Assembly: GCA_910574805.1 (NCBI GenBank) | Contig: CAJTCV010000009.1 | Coordinates: 62,001-126,000, forward strand | Length of the DNA: 64,000 bases | Origin: Lachnospiraceae bacterium | Lineage (GTDB): Bacteria > Bacillota > Clostridia > Lachnospirales > Lachnospiraceae | Direction of reading: 5' to 3' | In this document: positions 8,179 to 17,295 of the stretch, piece after piece | Layout of the letters: each line of letters begins with the position of its first letter | How positions within the stretch are numbered: position 1 is the first letter of the stretch | Notes under the pieces: model-generated | What the model saw: the letters and a program-made list of their open reading frames with translations, nothing else | The model's database searches: none | What the model was told of the DNA's origin: nothing | Program-made: the position numbers and the translations under genes

Positions 8179-9300
8179 ATGGAAAAAATATCAATGAATG
8201 ATATTCGGAAGAAAAATTACTCTGATGTCTATCGCCTGATTTATCAGGAACGGCGTATCTCAAAATCCAGAATCGCATCCTCTCTGGAAATGAGCCTGCC
8301 TACTGTCACACAGCACCTGTCCACACTGGAGACAGAGCAGTTGATCGAAAAACAGGGACAGATAGCCTCTGGTATTGGGAGAAAAGCGGCCGCCTATATC
8401 ATCAGACCGGAAGTACGGGTTTCCGTTGGTGTGGAAATACTGCCTGATCATATAACCGCTGTTGTGCTTAATCTGTATGGAATGGTCATAGGGGAAAAAA
8501 AAGCTCAGCTGCCTTTTTCTGAGAAAGATGAGTATTTTGCGTCATTGCGCGATTTGGTTTATGAACTGCTTCAGGACTCGCATATATCAGACGATGCTGT
8601 ACTCGGAGCCGGTATTGGCATACAGGGGCTTGTATCAGAGGATGGCCAGCGGATACTGTATGGAAAAATTCTGGATTGCACCGGATTGACCATCCATCCA
8701 TTGTCACAGAGACTCTCCTTCCCGGTTCGGCTGATCCATGATGCCGAGTGCGCCGCTGAGTTGGAGTTGTGGAGGAACCCGGAACTGGCCGACGTGATCT
8801 ACCTCTCCCTCGGTGTTCACCTAGGCGGAGCAGTTATTATGCACGGTCAAATCCAGCGGGGACGCACTGGACGGACAGGAACCGTGGAGCACATGACACT
8901 GGTGAAAGGCGGACGGCCCTGTTATTGCGGCAAGCCTGGATGCATGGAATCTTACTGCTCTGTAGATGCCCTGCTGGAAGAAGGCGAACATCTGTCAGAC
9001 TTTTTCTCTCAGCTTCGGCAGGGAGCTTCCCGGCACGTACGGCGGTGGACGGAGTATCTTGACTATATAGCTATGGCATTGAATAATCTCCACATGGTCC
9101 TGGACTGCATGATTATTTTAGGCGGACACATTGCCCCCTATTTAACCAGGCAGGACATTGACGTGTTGTTCTCCAAACTGCAGGACCGCACTGCATTTCC
9201 AGAAGAAGAAAACTTTATACGCATCGGCACACAGGAGAATAACACCGTAGCCTCTGGTGCTGCAATTCCATTTATACGGACTTTTTTAGAAACAATCTGA
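8179..9300 (+). CDS. ROK-family transcriptional regulator
   Basis: 373-residue NagC/XylR-type repressor. An N-terminal winged helix-turn-helix (residues about 10-65; ISKSRIASSLEMSLPTVTQHL) precedes a sugar-kinase-like ROK domain with the zinc site CYCGKPGCME and the GxxxGxG-type phosphate loop (GAGIGIQG). I start at the ATG with AAAGGTGA 8 bases upstream; a GTG 12 bases earlier overlaps that ribosome site. Divergent to the SDR-transporter-EIIA operon, which it very likely controls through the inverted repeats between them. Confidence 0.92.
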   Translation: MEKISMNDIRKKNYSDVYRLIYQERRISKSRIASSLEMSLPTVTQHLSTLETEQLIEKQGQIASGIGRKAAAYIIRPEVRVSVGVEILPDHITAVVLNLYGMVIGEKKAQLPFSEKDEYFASLRDLVYELLQDSHISDDAVLGAGIGIQGLVSEDGQRILYGKILDCTGLTIHPLSQRLSFPVRLIHDAECAAELELWRNPELADVIYLSLGVHLGGAVIMHGQIQRGRTGRTGTVEHMTLVKGGRPCYCGKPGCMESYCSVDALLEEGEHLSDFFSQLRQGASRHVRRWTEYLDYIAMALNNLHMVLDCMIILGGHIAPYLTRQDIDVLFSKLQDRTAFPEEENFIRIGTQENNTVASGAAIPFIRTFLETI

Positions 9301-9323
9301 CTGTTTGACCAGTGTGCTGTTGA

Positions 9324-10226
9324 TTATTGTATATAACTGCATGCTGCCACGGCTGCCGCTGCCCCGTCCGCTGCGGCAGTCGCAAGCTGCCGGACCGTCT
9401 TCGTCCGGCAGTCCCCCGCGGCAAAGATCCCTTCTGAGCTCGTACGGCAGTCTTCGCCTGCTTCGATATATCCATATGCATCCAGAGACACCAGGTCAGC
9501 AAAAGCCCTGTTATCCGGCACCTGACCGATGGCAATGAACAGAGCCGTCACCGAAAGCTCCCTCTCTTTGCCTGTGCGGTCATTTCTCACGACGACGGAC
9601 TCCAGATGTCTTTCTCCGTTCAGACGGACCACCTGGCTCTCCAGCATCAGTTCTACATTTTCTTTCCCGCGAAGCGTCTGTATGAGTCGTTCCTCTCCCC
9701 GAAATTCCTTTCTTCTGTGGATCAGATACACCTTTTGGCAGTAACCCGATAAAAAGACAGCGTCCTCCAGAGCCGTATTTCCGCCTCCCACCACAGCCGC
9801 ATTTTTTCCCTTGCAGAATGCCCCGTCACAGGTGGCACAGTAGGAAACCCCGGCGCCGGTCAGCTCTTTCTCCCGTTCCACCTGAAGCTGCCGGTTCTTC
9901 GCCCCTGTCGCCAGGATCACTGCCCGGCAGTCATATGCCCCGCGCCCGGTCTTCACGGTCATAAAGCCGGAATGCTTTCTGATCTCCCGCACCTTCTCAT
10001 ATTTCAGTTCCGCGCCCAGCTCCGTTGCCTGTCTGTGGAGCTCCTCCGCAAATTCATAGCCGGATATATGCCGGATTCCCGGATAATTCTCCACCGCAGA
10101 AGCGCTGATGATCTGTCCGCCGTATACCTTTTCCTCCAGAAGCAGCACACACTTCCCTGCCCGCACCCCATAGATGGCCGCGGACAGCCCTGCAGTACCC
10201 GCTCCCACGATAATCAAATCATACAT
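9324..10226 (-). CDS. trxB: Thioredoxin reductase-like FAD protein
   Basis: 300-residue NAD(P)H:disulfide oxidoreductase. It has the FAD-binding GAGTAGLSAAIYG at the N-terminus, the redox-active pair in CATCDGAFC, the NAD(P) motif GGGNTALEDA and the second FAD motif FAAGDC with family-typical spacing. No thioredoxin gene adjoins, so it may act on a thioredoxin or glutaredoxin-like protein elsewhere. It lies 85 bases downstream of the PIN gene on the same strand, so it may be read from the same transcript, but membership in that cassette is doubtful. Confidence 0.93.
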   Translation of the reverse strand: MYDLIIVGAGTAGLSAAIYGVRAGKCVLLLEEKVYGGQIISASAVENYPGIRHISGYEFAEELHRQATELGAELKYEKVREIRKHSGFMTVKTGRGAYDCRAVILATGAKNRQLQVEREKELTGAGVSYCATCDGAFCKGKNAAVVGGGNTALEDAVFLSGYCQKVYLIHRRKEFRGEERLIQTLRGKENVELMLESQVVRLNGERHLESVVVRNDRTGKERELSVTALFIAIGQVPDNRAFADLVSLDAYGYIEAGEDCRTSSEGIFAAGDCRTKTVRQLATAAADGAAAAVAACSYIQ

Positions 10227-10311
10227 CTTATGTTTCCCTCCTGACGACCGGATCTTTCCTGTCTATGTCAGTATGGGCCTTTGATACGTTTCTTATTCAG
10301 AAGCCGCACGG

Positions 10312-10857
10312 TTATACCAGCGAAATAAAAGGATACCCCGCCTTCCCCATGCCTGCCTTCAATGCCTTATCCGCGGTCACCACGATCATCTCCTCATCTG
10401 CCGTGGAATATGCCCTGGCAGTCCCCACGATCATGGCGTCCATGGATCTGAAATTATGCGTCAGTGCATGCTGGATAAACCGTTCCGCGCTTCGAATCAC
10501 TTCCTCATTCACATCCAGAACCCGCATCCGGATCGTTTCATTGGAACCGTTGGATATCTCTTTTTCCAGCTTCAGCCAGTCATGGACCTTCTGCCGACTC
10601 CATTTTTTCCTGCGCTCCGTCACATAAGTTTTTCCGCAGCTCTCCCGGCTTCCTTCATGAACCCTGTCACAGACCTGCTTCTGTCCGTTCCTTCCCCTTG
10701 CATACTGTCCAATCACAGATATGATCTCTATCTGTGTCAATTTTGAGATACAGCACTCCCCGTTCAGGACATTCTCCACAGCCGGATTGCTGTCTTCCTC
10801 TGCAATATATCTCAAAATCGCAAAATATGCATTGGTATCCAGTAAATATTTTGCCAT
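10312..10857 (-). CDS. PIN-domain nuclease (VapC-like)
   Basis: 181-residue PIN protein. All four acidic metal ligands of the family are in place: D7 in LLDTNAYF, E44 in TQIEIISV, D140 in SMDAMIVG and D163 in VVTADKAL. These proteins are Mg-dependent ribonucleases, mostly toxins. It is longer than usual VapC (about 130-140) because of a basic insert at roughly residues 55-105 (RRKKWSRQK). No antitoxin-like small DNA-binding gene lies beside it. Instead it follows the response regulator by 49 bases on the same strand, so it may be the effector of the two-component pair. The start is at the first ATG; the ribosome site is weak. Confidence 0.82.
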   Translation of the reverse strand: MAKYLLDTNAYFAILRYIAEEDSNPAVENVLNGECCISKLTQIEIISVIGQYARGRNGQKQVCDRVHEGSRESCGKTYVTERRKKWSRQKVHDWLKLEKEISNGSNETIRMRVLDVNEEVIRSAERFIQHALTHNFRSMDAMIVGTARAYSTADEEMIVVTADKALKAGMGKAGYPFISLV

Positions 10858-10906
10858 ATGTTATCCATCCCCTGTACCATTACAGCCATTTCATATTCCC
10901 GTATTT

Positions 10907-11326
10907 TTACTGCCCGATCTCTTCCGTATCCTTGATAAGCCGGGTCATATCCTCTTCATCCATGGGTTCCAGCTTGCTTTTGACCATATCGATCAGTTCC
11001 TGCAGATCTGCGCTGGGCCCTTTGTTCACATATCCGTTGATCCCCATATTGACCAGCTTTTTAATATCGCCGAAACGTTCATAATTGGTATATACGATAA
11101 TATCAATATATGGATTTTCCCTGCGTATTTCCCGCAGCAGCTCCTCTCCGTTCATCCTGGGCATCTCGAGATCCAGCAGGACAAGGTCATAGGAATTTTC
11201 CTGGAACATGCTCCAGCCCACTTTCCCGTCGCAGGCAGTCTCCACTTCCATATCCTCCAGCTCCAGTGCAGCCCTGACGAATTCTGCCGTCTCTCTGTTG
11301 TCCTCTACCAGTAATATTTTATACAT
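10907..11326 (-). CDS. Single-domain response regulator
   Basis: 139-residue CheY-like receiver without DNA-binding output domain. It shows the acidic pair E8/D9, phospho-acceptor D52 (LLDLEMP), T80 and K102 (NGYVNKG), and ends in an acidic tail. Its start overlaps the end of the histidine kinase by 8 bases, so the two are translationally coupled partners. Because it cannot bind DNA by itself, output must be through protein contact, perhaps with the PIN, SIR2 or HExxH proteins of the same cassette (inference). Confidence 0.93.
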   Translation of the reverse strand: MYKILLVEDNRETAEFVRAALELEDMEVETACDGKVGWSMFQENSYDLVLLDLEMPRMNGEELLREIRRENPYIDIIVYTNYERFGDIKKLVNMGINGYVNKGPSADLQELIDMVKSKLEPMDEEDMTRLIKDTEEIGQ

Positions 11327-13076
11327 TCTTATTTTCCTCCAGATGAATCTCGATCACAAACCGGGCTCCCTTTTTATAATTCCCTTCCACATAGATCCTT
11401 CCATTAAACAGCTTCAGAATATTCCATACGATAAACAGGCCGAGTCCCTCGCCCCCCTCCTCCGTCTCTCTCTTTTTCGTGGAGTAAAAAGGCTCGAAAA
11501 TCTTTCTCTGCAGCTCTGCAGGTATCCCTGTTCCGTTATCTGTAAATGTGATCTCCAGATATCCGCCTCTGCTTCTGATCATCACATCGATCTTTCCCTG
11601 GCGCCCGCTCTTCTTGACGGCATAGATGGAATTAATGATCAAATTGTAAAATACCTGGCTGAACTGCAGCTCTTCTCCGTAGATCCTGGCGTCCCTGTCT
11701 CCATTTACCGAAAAGCGGATGCCTTCACTGGCCAGCCTGGAGCCCATCTCGTCAAAAGTTGTACTGACCGCATTGTAGACATTGAAATACATTTTTTCAC
11801 TTTTGCTGGAAAAAATCATGGAAAACCGGTTCAGCAGCTTGCCCACCCGCTCTGTCTGGGTCAGGATCCCGTCCAGCAGATTCTCTTCTTCCTGTCCCAC
11901 CGCTTCCTGTATTTTCTTCCGCCGCATATAAAACAACTGAATCGCATACCGGATATTGGTGATGGGCTGTCCCAGTTCATGGGAGAATCCTTTGATCAGC
12001 TCCGACATGGCCGAAAGCTGTCTGTTGTGTTCCTGTTCACTGACGAGCGTCCGCAGACGTTCCCATACGATGTACTGCGTCTCCCTCTGTGCGGAAAGCG
12101 CCCTCTGCGCCCCTCTCTCACTTGTGGCATTCTGACTGAATCTGGCTATATCCTTCTGTATATTCTGTGCCCGGTCCAGCATATTAAATTTCACATAAAA
12201 TTTAAACAGGGTCCTGCAGATGGGCATCCGGTTCTCCGACAGGCGCTCAATGCAGTCCAGCGCCTTATTGCGTCTGTCCTCATCCCCAATGGCATCAAAA
12301 TACAATACCAGCTCATACTGTACGTTGAATTCTTCCACATTTACAATGTCATGATTCTGCAGATAGATCTGCGCTTCACTGTAGTCGCCGCTCTCCCGGC
12401 AGAGACGGAACAGCGTCCTCACCACCACCCAGTCCCTGCTGTAACCAAGGATCTTTTTCGTCCATACAAGCGCCTGTTCGTACAGCCGGTTCAGTTCCAG
12501 CCGTTTCAAAAGATACTGATTTACGCTGTTTCCTCTCTTTGTACAGTCTCTTTCCATCACATGACACAGATAGACGATCTCCTCGCACTTCCCGCGCAGC
12601 TCCATATCCATATAATCCGCTTTTATGATTCTGACCGGAACCGGAGACCGGCCTCTCTGGATGGCTTCCGTCATATCTTCCGGCACTTTATAAGTGTCCA
12701 GAATCAGCCTCAGAATCCCCTTGCGCAGAATGTAGATATATTCATCCTGCGTCACGATGGATGCAAGTTTTTCAAATACCGCGTGATCAATCTTCTTTAC
12801 TCCGTTCAGTTTATAAAAAAAACGGGAAAAATTGGTGAAATATTCAGGCTCTTCCTTGATCCGGCTCAGAAAATTCATATAGGATTCCATGGCTGCATCA
12901 TACTCTTTATTCACAAACAGCAGATCGCCTTTTATCTTATGAAAGAAATTAAACTGGCCGAATATTTTCAGCGCTTCATCACATTCCCGAATGGCCTCGT
13001 CGATCCTTCCCGTGTTGCGGAGTCCCTGGATCCTGTTGGAAAAATCCATCTCCTGATCTGTAACCAGTCTCGCCAT
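11319..13076 (-). CDS. Cytoplasmic histidine kinase with TPR-like sensor region
   Basis: 585 residues without signal peptide or membrane helix. The first 340 residues are helical repeats of TPR type (for example GRIDEAIRECDEALKIFG, NKEYDAAMESYMNFL). After them come the H box KGFSHELGQP with H366, the N box NLIINSIYAV, G1 DNGTGIP and G2 GEGLGLFI, all intact. It should phosphorylate the response regulator whose start it overlaps. I use the ATG of MARLVTDQ, preceded by two GGGAGG stretches; an upstream in-frame ATG (13133) has none. TPR sensing of a protein or peptide ligand inside the cell is an inference. Confidence 0.9.
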   Translation of the reverse strand: MARLVTDQEMDFSNRIQGLRNTGRIDEAIRECDEALKIFGQFNFFHKIKGDLLFVNKEYDAAMESYMNFLSRIKEEPEYFTNFSRFFYKLNGVKKIDHAVFEKLASIVTQDEYIYILRKGILRLILDTYKVPEDMTEAIQRGRSPVPVRIIKADYMDMELRGKCEEIVYLCHVMERDCTKRGNSVNQYLLKRLELNRLYEQALVWTKKILGYSRDWVVVRTLFRLCRESGDYSEAQIYLQNHDIVNVEEFNVQYELVLYFDAIGDEDRRNKALDCIERLSENRMPICRTLFKFYVKFNMLDRAQNIQKDIARFSQNATSERGAQRALSAQRETQYIVWERLRTLVSEQEHNRQLSAMSELIKGFSHELGQPITNIRYAIQLFYMRRKKIQEAVGQEEENLLDGILTQTERVGKLLNRFSMIFSSKSEKMYFNVYNAVSTTFDEMGSRLASEGIRFSVNGDRDARIYGEELQFSQVFYNLIINSIYAVKKSGRQGKIDVMIRSRGGYLEITFTDNGTGIPAELQRKIFEPFYSTKKRETEEGGEGLGLFIVWNILKLFNGRIYVEGNYKKGARFVIEIHLEENKNV

Positions 13077-13144
13077 GCTCCCTCCCAAACCTCCCGGACA
13101 AAGATGTCCTGATCTCTGTCCTGATTTTACCATATCTGAATCAG

Positions 13145-14347
13145 TTAATGCAAACTGTTTAAATCTTCTGCCAGGCTCTTACGTGATGACCATATAACAT
13201 CCATTCCGTAATGCTTCCAGTATACCGTCTGCGCATGAATCAGATAATTCATAAATATTTTTTCAAATGCATATTTTGAATCTCCCGGCTCATTCATCTC
13301 CTGAATACATTTTTCAATATCTGATTCTGGTTTTAATTCACTTTTAAACACGGTTTCAGCAATATCATCTACCAGGAAAAATATATAATGTCTTTTACAT
13401 GTCTCCCGACTTACATATTTTATGATCCTGCGAAAATTGTAATCTGTACCGGAAAATCCGATAAACATAAGTCTCGATCTGACCAGGGCATACGATTGAA
13501 GAATGTTTGTCCAGCTGTAAGTCATCTGTTCTTCCAGATAATAATCGGATTCTGTCAGGATCACATGGTCACTCATAGGCTCCTTTTCGTGATCAATGAC
13601 TGGTATTCTGCCATGAACATGATAAATATTCCATCCGGTTCTGTCGCCAAAGTCCTTTAAAAAATCACTTTTTACCATCGAATGCACTTCTTCAGCTTTG
13701 CATCCGCTGATATTACGCAAATATGCCTCCAGAAGATTGTCATAATTATATGTAATGGCATTGTGTATCAATTCGTCATGATCTGATTTCATCAGACCTG
13801 CCACAGCGCCAAGCGTGGATTTCTGAAGCGCTTTATTATCGGAATCCACCGTAATATCGATTTCACACGCCTCCTGAATCAGATGGTTCATATACCAGTG
13901 AAGCTTTCTTTGTTCCTTCTGACCTGCGCCGTGTCCGCTTTTTTCATCCCGCATTGCCACAAGAGGATACAATGAATTCTGTATATACTCCGCCGCCTCC
14001 ATAACATTAATGCTGTTAAACATATTTTTATTTGTGCCCCTGAAAGCCTCATCAAATTTTTCCAGAAATTCTTTATCAAACGGCAGCTTTTCGCAATAGT
14101 TCTGCAGACTGTCATAATAGACCCTGTCCACCTCTGCCTCCGTGCTGACCCCCTGCATTTCCAATGGGAGCAGTCTTGCGGTTATTCTGGCCAGAAGTCC
14201 ATACCAGTTGGGGAGCCCCGCCCCTATACTGACTCCTGCTCCAAGACACAGTATCCACTCATCCTCTTTGATCTCTGATTTCAGTTTTCTCAAAAGTGCC
14301 TTATTCTTTTCTGCGATTTCATCAAATAATATATCCTGTACTTTCAT
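13145..14347 (-). CDS. SIR2-like domain protein
   Basis: 400 residues. The SIR2-type Rossmann fold is marked by GAGVSIGAGLPNW (residues 36-48), the NAD-site asparagine/aspartate in TYNYDN (199-204), the catalytic-type histidine in HVHG (H245) and the FIGFSGTDYN motif (295-304). This arrangement matches the SIR2_2 type found in bacterial defence proteins that destroy NAD+, rather than protein deacetylases, as it lacks the four-cysteine zinc ribbon. A ribosome site GAGGAAATAAGG adjoins the ATG. It sits 10 bases after the HExxH gene. NADase activity is inferred. Confidence 0.87.
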   Translation of the reverse strand: MKVQDILFDEIAEKNKALLRKLKSEIKEDEWILCLGAGVSIGAGLPNWYGLLARITARLLPLEMQGVSTEAEVDRVYYDSLQNYCEKLPFDKEFLEKFDEAFRGTNKNMFNSINVMEAAEYIQNSLYPLVAMRDEKSGHGAGQKEQRKLHWYMNHLIQEACEIDITVDSDNKALQKSTLGAVAGLMKSDHDELIHNAITYNYDNLLEAYLRNISGCKAEEVHSMVKSDFLKDFGDRTGWNIYHVHGRIPVIDHEKEPMSDHVILTESDYYLEEQMTYSWTNILQSYALVRSRLMFIGFSGTDYNFRRIIKYVSRETCKRHYIFFLVDDIAETVFKSELKPESDIEKCIQEMNEPGDSKYAFEKIFMNYLIHAQTVYWKHYGMDVIWSSRKSLAEDLNSLH

Positions 14348-14357
14348 CCTTATTTCC

Positions 14358-17192
14358 TCACTGTGACAGAGACATCCACTGACAGATCAGTTCGTCAACC
14401 ACCTCATATATTTCTTCCGAACTGTCAAATCCGCATTTCCTGTATAATTCTCCCAGTCTGTCAAAATACCAGTCCCTGCCGGCAATGCAGCATTTCAGGT
14501 ATTCTTCTGTCTCTTCCCTCAGGGCATGATATTTCTCTGTCTGATATTCCGAGAGAATCATATCCAGGCGTTCCAGCATAATTTCTGTGTTTTTATACTC
14601 ATAACCCTGAGCTTTTCTTTTTGCTGCTTTCTCCCTGATACGCTCTCGGAGCTCCGGCCCCAGAGAACCTCTTATCCCATACATGACTGACAGATCCGCT
14701 CCCATGCGCAGAATATTGTCAGACCCCAACGGAAATGCCCGTTCGATATCCCACAGTTCATACAGAAAAGAGAGTATAAAATCCTCCAGCGGCATGTTTA
14801 AAATGCGGATCGCAGTACAGTCAGAAAAACCTTCCGTCATGGCAGTCATAACGACCTCTATGATCCGATCATATCTCAGGGGAGTCAGCCTGTCCCCGTC
14901 GATCATAAAATCAATGCCCGCAAACGTCTCCATATAAGCCTGGATGAACTGCGCTGTAGATTCCACCTTTTCTTCCGGAAACCTCTCAAGTATCATGAAT
15001 TCCTGAGCCCTCATGAAAAAAACTTCAAGGGAGAATCGGACTCCTGTGGCTTCTGATTCTTCTTTTTTCCTCTTGTGTTCCTTATATAGCCAAGTCAGTT
15101 TCTCTATTATAAAAATATACCATTCTTTATCCAGTTCTATAAAAATGTCATAAATACATTCCTGTATGCTTCTTTCCTTCTCAAGGCCTCCCTTATGAGA
15201 GCCGCAGATTATGGATGGAATCTCCTGCAGCCTGTGCTTAAATTCATTACTGTAAAAACCATACTCATCTGTTCCGTTCATATATCTGCCAAATGTACCT
15301 GGTCTTTGAAACAGCCGGGAAATGATATCCTTTGATTTCAGCCTCAATTCACAGAATTTATCTGCCATCGCTGTATCCAGTAATTTTTTATCCTCGTCAG
15401 TCAGTCCCCAAAAAGCTCTCTTTCTGTTTTCCTCCAGCCATTCTTCATTAAACTTGGAATCACAGATATCCCACGCCAGCTCCTTTGCCAAAGCCTTTAT
15501 AACATGACTGCACCTTTCTCTCCGACGTCTGTCCCCAAGAAAATGCATGCATTCATGAAGCATACGAAATAAAGTTCCCTGTATATCATACAGGCTCATC
15601 TCCGGTATACGGAGCAGAATAGGTTTATTTATATTTTCTCTGGGATCTGCAAAAGAAAACAGATCTATTGTATTTGTGCAGTCGCACCCGCCGCTTTTGA
15701 CAACGAAATGGAACCGGTTTTTATCATCATATCTTTCAAGCACTTCCTTAAGAATATGACTGTACGCAAATATCAATTTTGTTGCCGAACCAATGGAAGG
15801 ATGTGCAAGAGTATTTCCTTCAATAAACGGACGGTCCGAACGTCCCAGATCAGCAATAAACGTCCCTACATGATCTTTAAAAATATCAAGCGCTTCAACT
15901 GCCTCAATACTTTCTGTATTTTTGTCAGTTTCCCCGGAATCTTTCTCGGAAATATAACTGTCCATCGCATTTATAAGAAAACTGAACGCCCTGCCAATCA
16001 CACGTTCTACGTCAAATCCATGGCTTGCCTGCGCAATATTAAGATAACTTTTCATGACCTGCCGCATGGCCCTTGCACTTCGAATATGCAGATAATTCCT
16101 TTCAACAAAAATATCATATCGATCTATAAATTCCTGAAAAGCTTTCCTCCGCGATTCCATGTTTCTTGTCGGCAGATTTTCACTTCTGCCGTCCCATACG
16201 TCTTCCGCCCCCTGTATACGGACAGAAGTCCGTATATCTGTAATATGGTTCTGAAAAAATGCGTTGGAAGGATGAAAGATACCGCCTTTTGCATGAAGTC
16301 TCAAATATCTCTCCAACGGCTGATCCGGCAGAATGATACAGTCTGCATTACCGAAAGTAACAAAAAAACATCTGGTCAGCTCAGACCTGAGCCCTGTCAA
16401 TTCCGGTGATTCTGATATTTCTGCAAGCTGCCTGTCTATCTCTCTCTTTAAGATTTCCAGAAAATCATTTGCGGAAATGCCCCCTTTCAGATTGATCCGA
16501 ATGGAGATCTGTATATTTTCCATATTCACCGGAAGGGTTTGGTCAAGAAACTTTTTCTCAACGCCGCATACAGAATAACAATTGGAAATGACTGCCCCCA
16601 CACCTGTTTCGGAACTTCCCCTGATAAAACTTATAACATCCGAAGCCTTTTTCAGATCGTCTGTCTGAAAAAGAATCACAAAGTCCGAGTAGCCAATGGA
16701 AGGAAACAGACCGCAGTGCAGCTCAGCCAACGGACATTCTATGTTATCCGCCCCTTCTATAATGATCTCCTCAATTCCTTTCTGCAGATCTGCCAGTCGT
16801 TTTCTGGATTTCACATAATTCTCCGAGAGATTGATCATCGACATGGAAATATAGGGATATTGCTTCTTCCCATCTGCATTTTCACTGGTCCCCGATTTTC
16901 CCTCAACTTCTTCCCAAAAAGAATACGCGAAACCTCTTCTCTCCAGATCGTCTCTGTTCTCAGGAATCAGTGCCCTGACTGTATACTGGTCAATATACGG
17001 CAGATTCAGATCCACCTGCAGATTCCTGTCCATCAGGCCTTTGGGCCTGAAATCATACCATTTATCAATGAAATGAACATCAAACCCGTCATAATGTCCA
17101 AATATCAGATACTTGTAAAAATCACTGTCGTTTTCTCTGATCGACGGCACACGCTTTTTTAATGTAAACAATATTCCACGAAACTTTTCCAA
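14358..17192 (-). CDS. Large HExxH zinc-metallopeptidase-like protein of unknown family
   Basis: 944 residues, no signal peptide or membrane segment. A zinc-protease motif HECMH is at residues 546-550 within the helix TLFRMLHECMHFLGD. Two possible third ligands lie downstream: METFAGID (E about 755) and TEGFSDC (E787). The N-terminal 330 residues contain three similar segments built around Gly-x-x-Asp before a hydrophobic strand (FGHYDGFDV, IGYSDFVILF, FGNADCIIL), suggesting repeated ferredoxin-like domains. The start is TTG behind GGGAGGG; the frame runs 51 codons further upstream through the peptide gene's terminator, which argues against an earlier start. I do not recognise a named family. 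Confidence 0.8.
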   Translation of the reverse strand: MEKFRGILFTLKKRVPSIRENDSDFYKYLIFGHYDGFDVHFIDKWYDFRPKGLMDRNLQVDLNLPYIDQYTVRALIPENRDDLERRGFAYSFWEEVEGKSGTSENADGKKQYPYISMSMINLSENYVKSRKRLADLQKGIEEIIIEGADNIECPLAELHCGLFPSIGYSDFVILFQTDDLKKASDVISFIRGSSETGVGAVISNCYSVCGVEKKFLDQTLPVNMENIQISIRINLKGGISANDFLEILKREIDRQLAEISESPELTGLRSELTRCFFVTFGNADCIILPDQPLERYLRLHAKGGIFHPSNAFFQNHITDIRTSVRIQGAEDVWDGRSENLPTRNMESRRKAFQEFIDRYDIFVERNYLHIRSARAMRQVMKSYLNIAQASHGFDVERVIGRAFSFLINAMDSYISEKDSGETDKNTESIEAVEALDIFKDHVGTFIADLGRSDRPFIEGNTLAHPSIGSATKLIFAYSHILKEVLERYDDKNRFHFVVKSGGCDCTNTIDLFSFADPRENINKPILLRIPEMSLYDIQGTLFRMLHECMHFLGDRRRRERCSHVIKALAKELAWDICDSKFNEEWLEENRKRAFWGLTDEDKKLLDTAMADKFCELRLKSKDIISRLFQRPGTFGRYMNGTDEYGFYSNEFKHRLQEIPSIICGSHKGGLEKERSIQECIYDIFIELDKEWYIFIIEKLTWLYKEHKRKKEESEATGVRFSLEVFFMRAQEFMILERFPEEKVESTAQFIQAYMETFAGIDFMIDGDRLTPLRYDRIIEVVMTAMTEGFSDCTAIRILNMPLEDFILSFLYELWDIERAFPLGSDNILRMGADLSVMYGIRGSLGPELRERIREKAAKRKAQGYEYKNTEIMLERLDMILSEYQTEKYHALREETEEYLKCCIAGRDWYFDRLGELYRKCGFDSSEEIYEVVDELICQWMSLSQ

Positions 17193-17247
17193 ATGACTAC
17201 CCTCCCATCCCGCCGATGATATTCGTCGGCAAAGCATTATCAGACAC

Positions 17248-17295
17248 AAAAAAGGACCCGCCACTATCAATCTTCTGATATGGGGGTCCCTTTTT
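17248..17295 (-). terminator. Terminator/attenuator between the peptide gene and the HExxH gene
   Basis: Directly after the peptide stop codon the minus strand reads AAAAAGGGACC, an inner TATCA/TGATA stem, GGTCC and six T. The A-run and T-run extend the stem in both directions. It lies about 55 bases before the TTG start of the large protein, so transcription of the cassette must read through it. Confidence 0.8.

Noticed and set aside
11208-13112. 634-codon plus-strand frame opposite the histidine kinase
   Set aside because: Antisense shadow; kinase motifs on the other strand are decisive.
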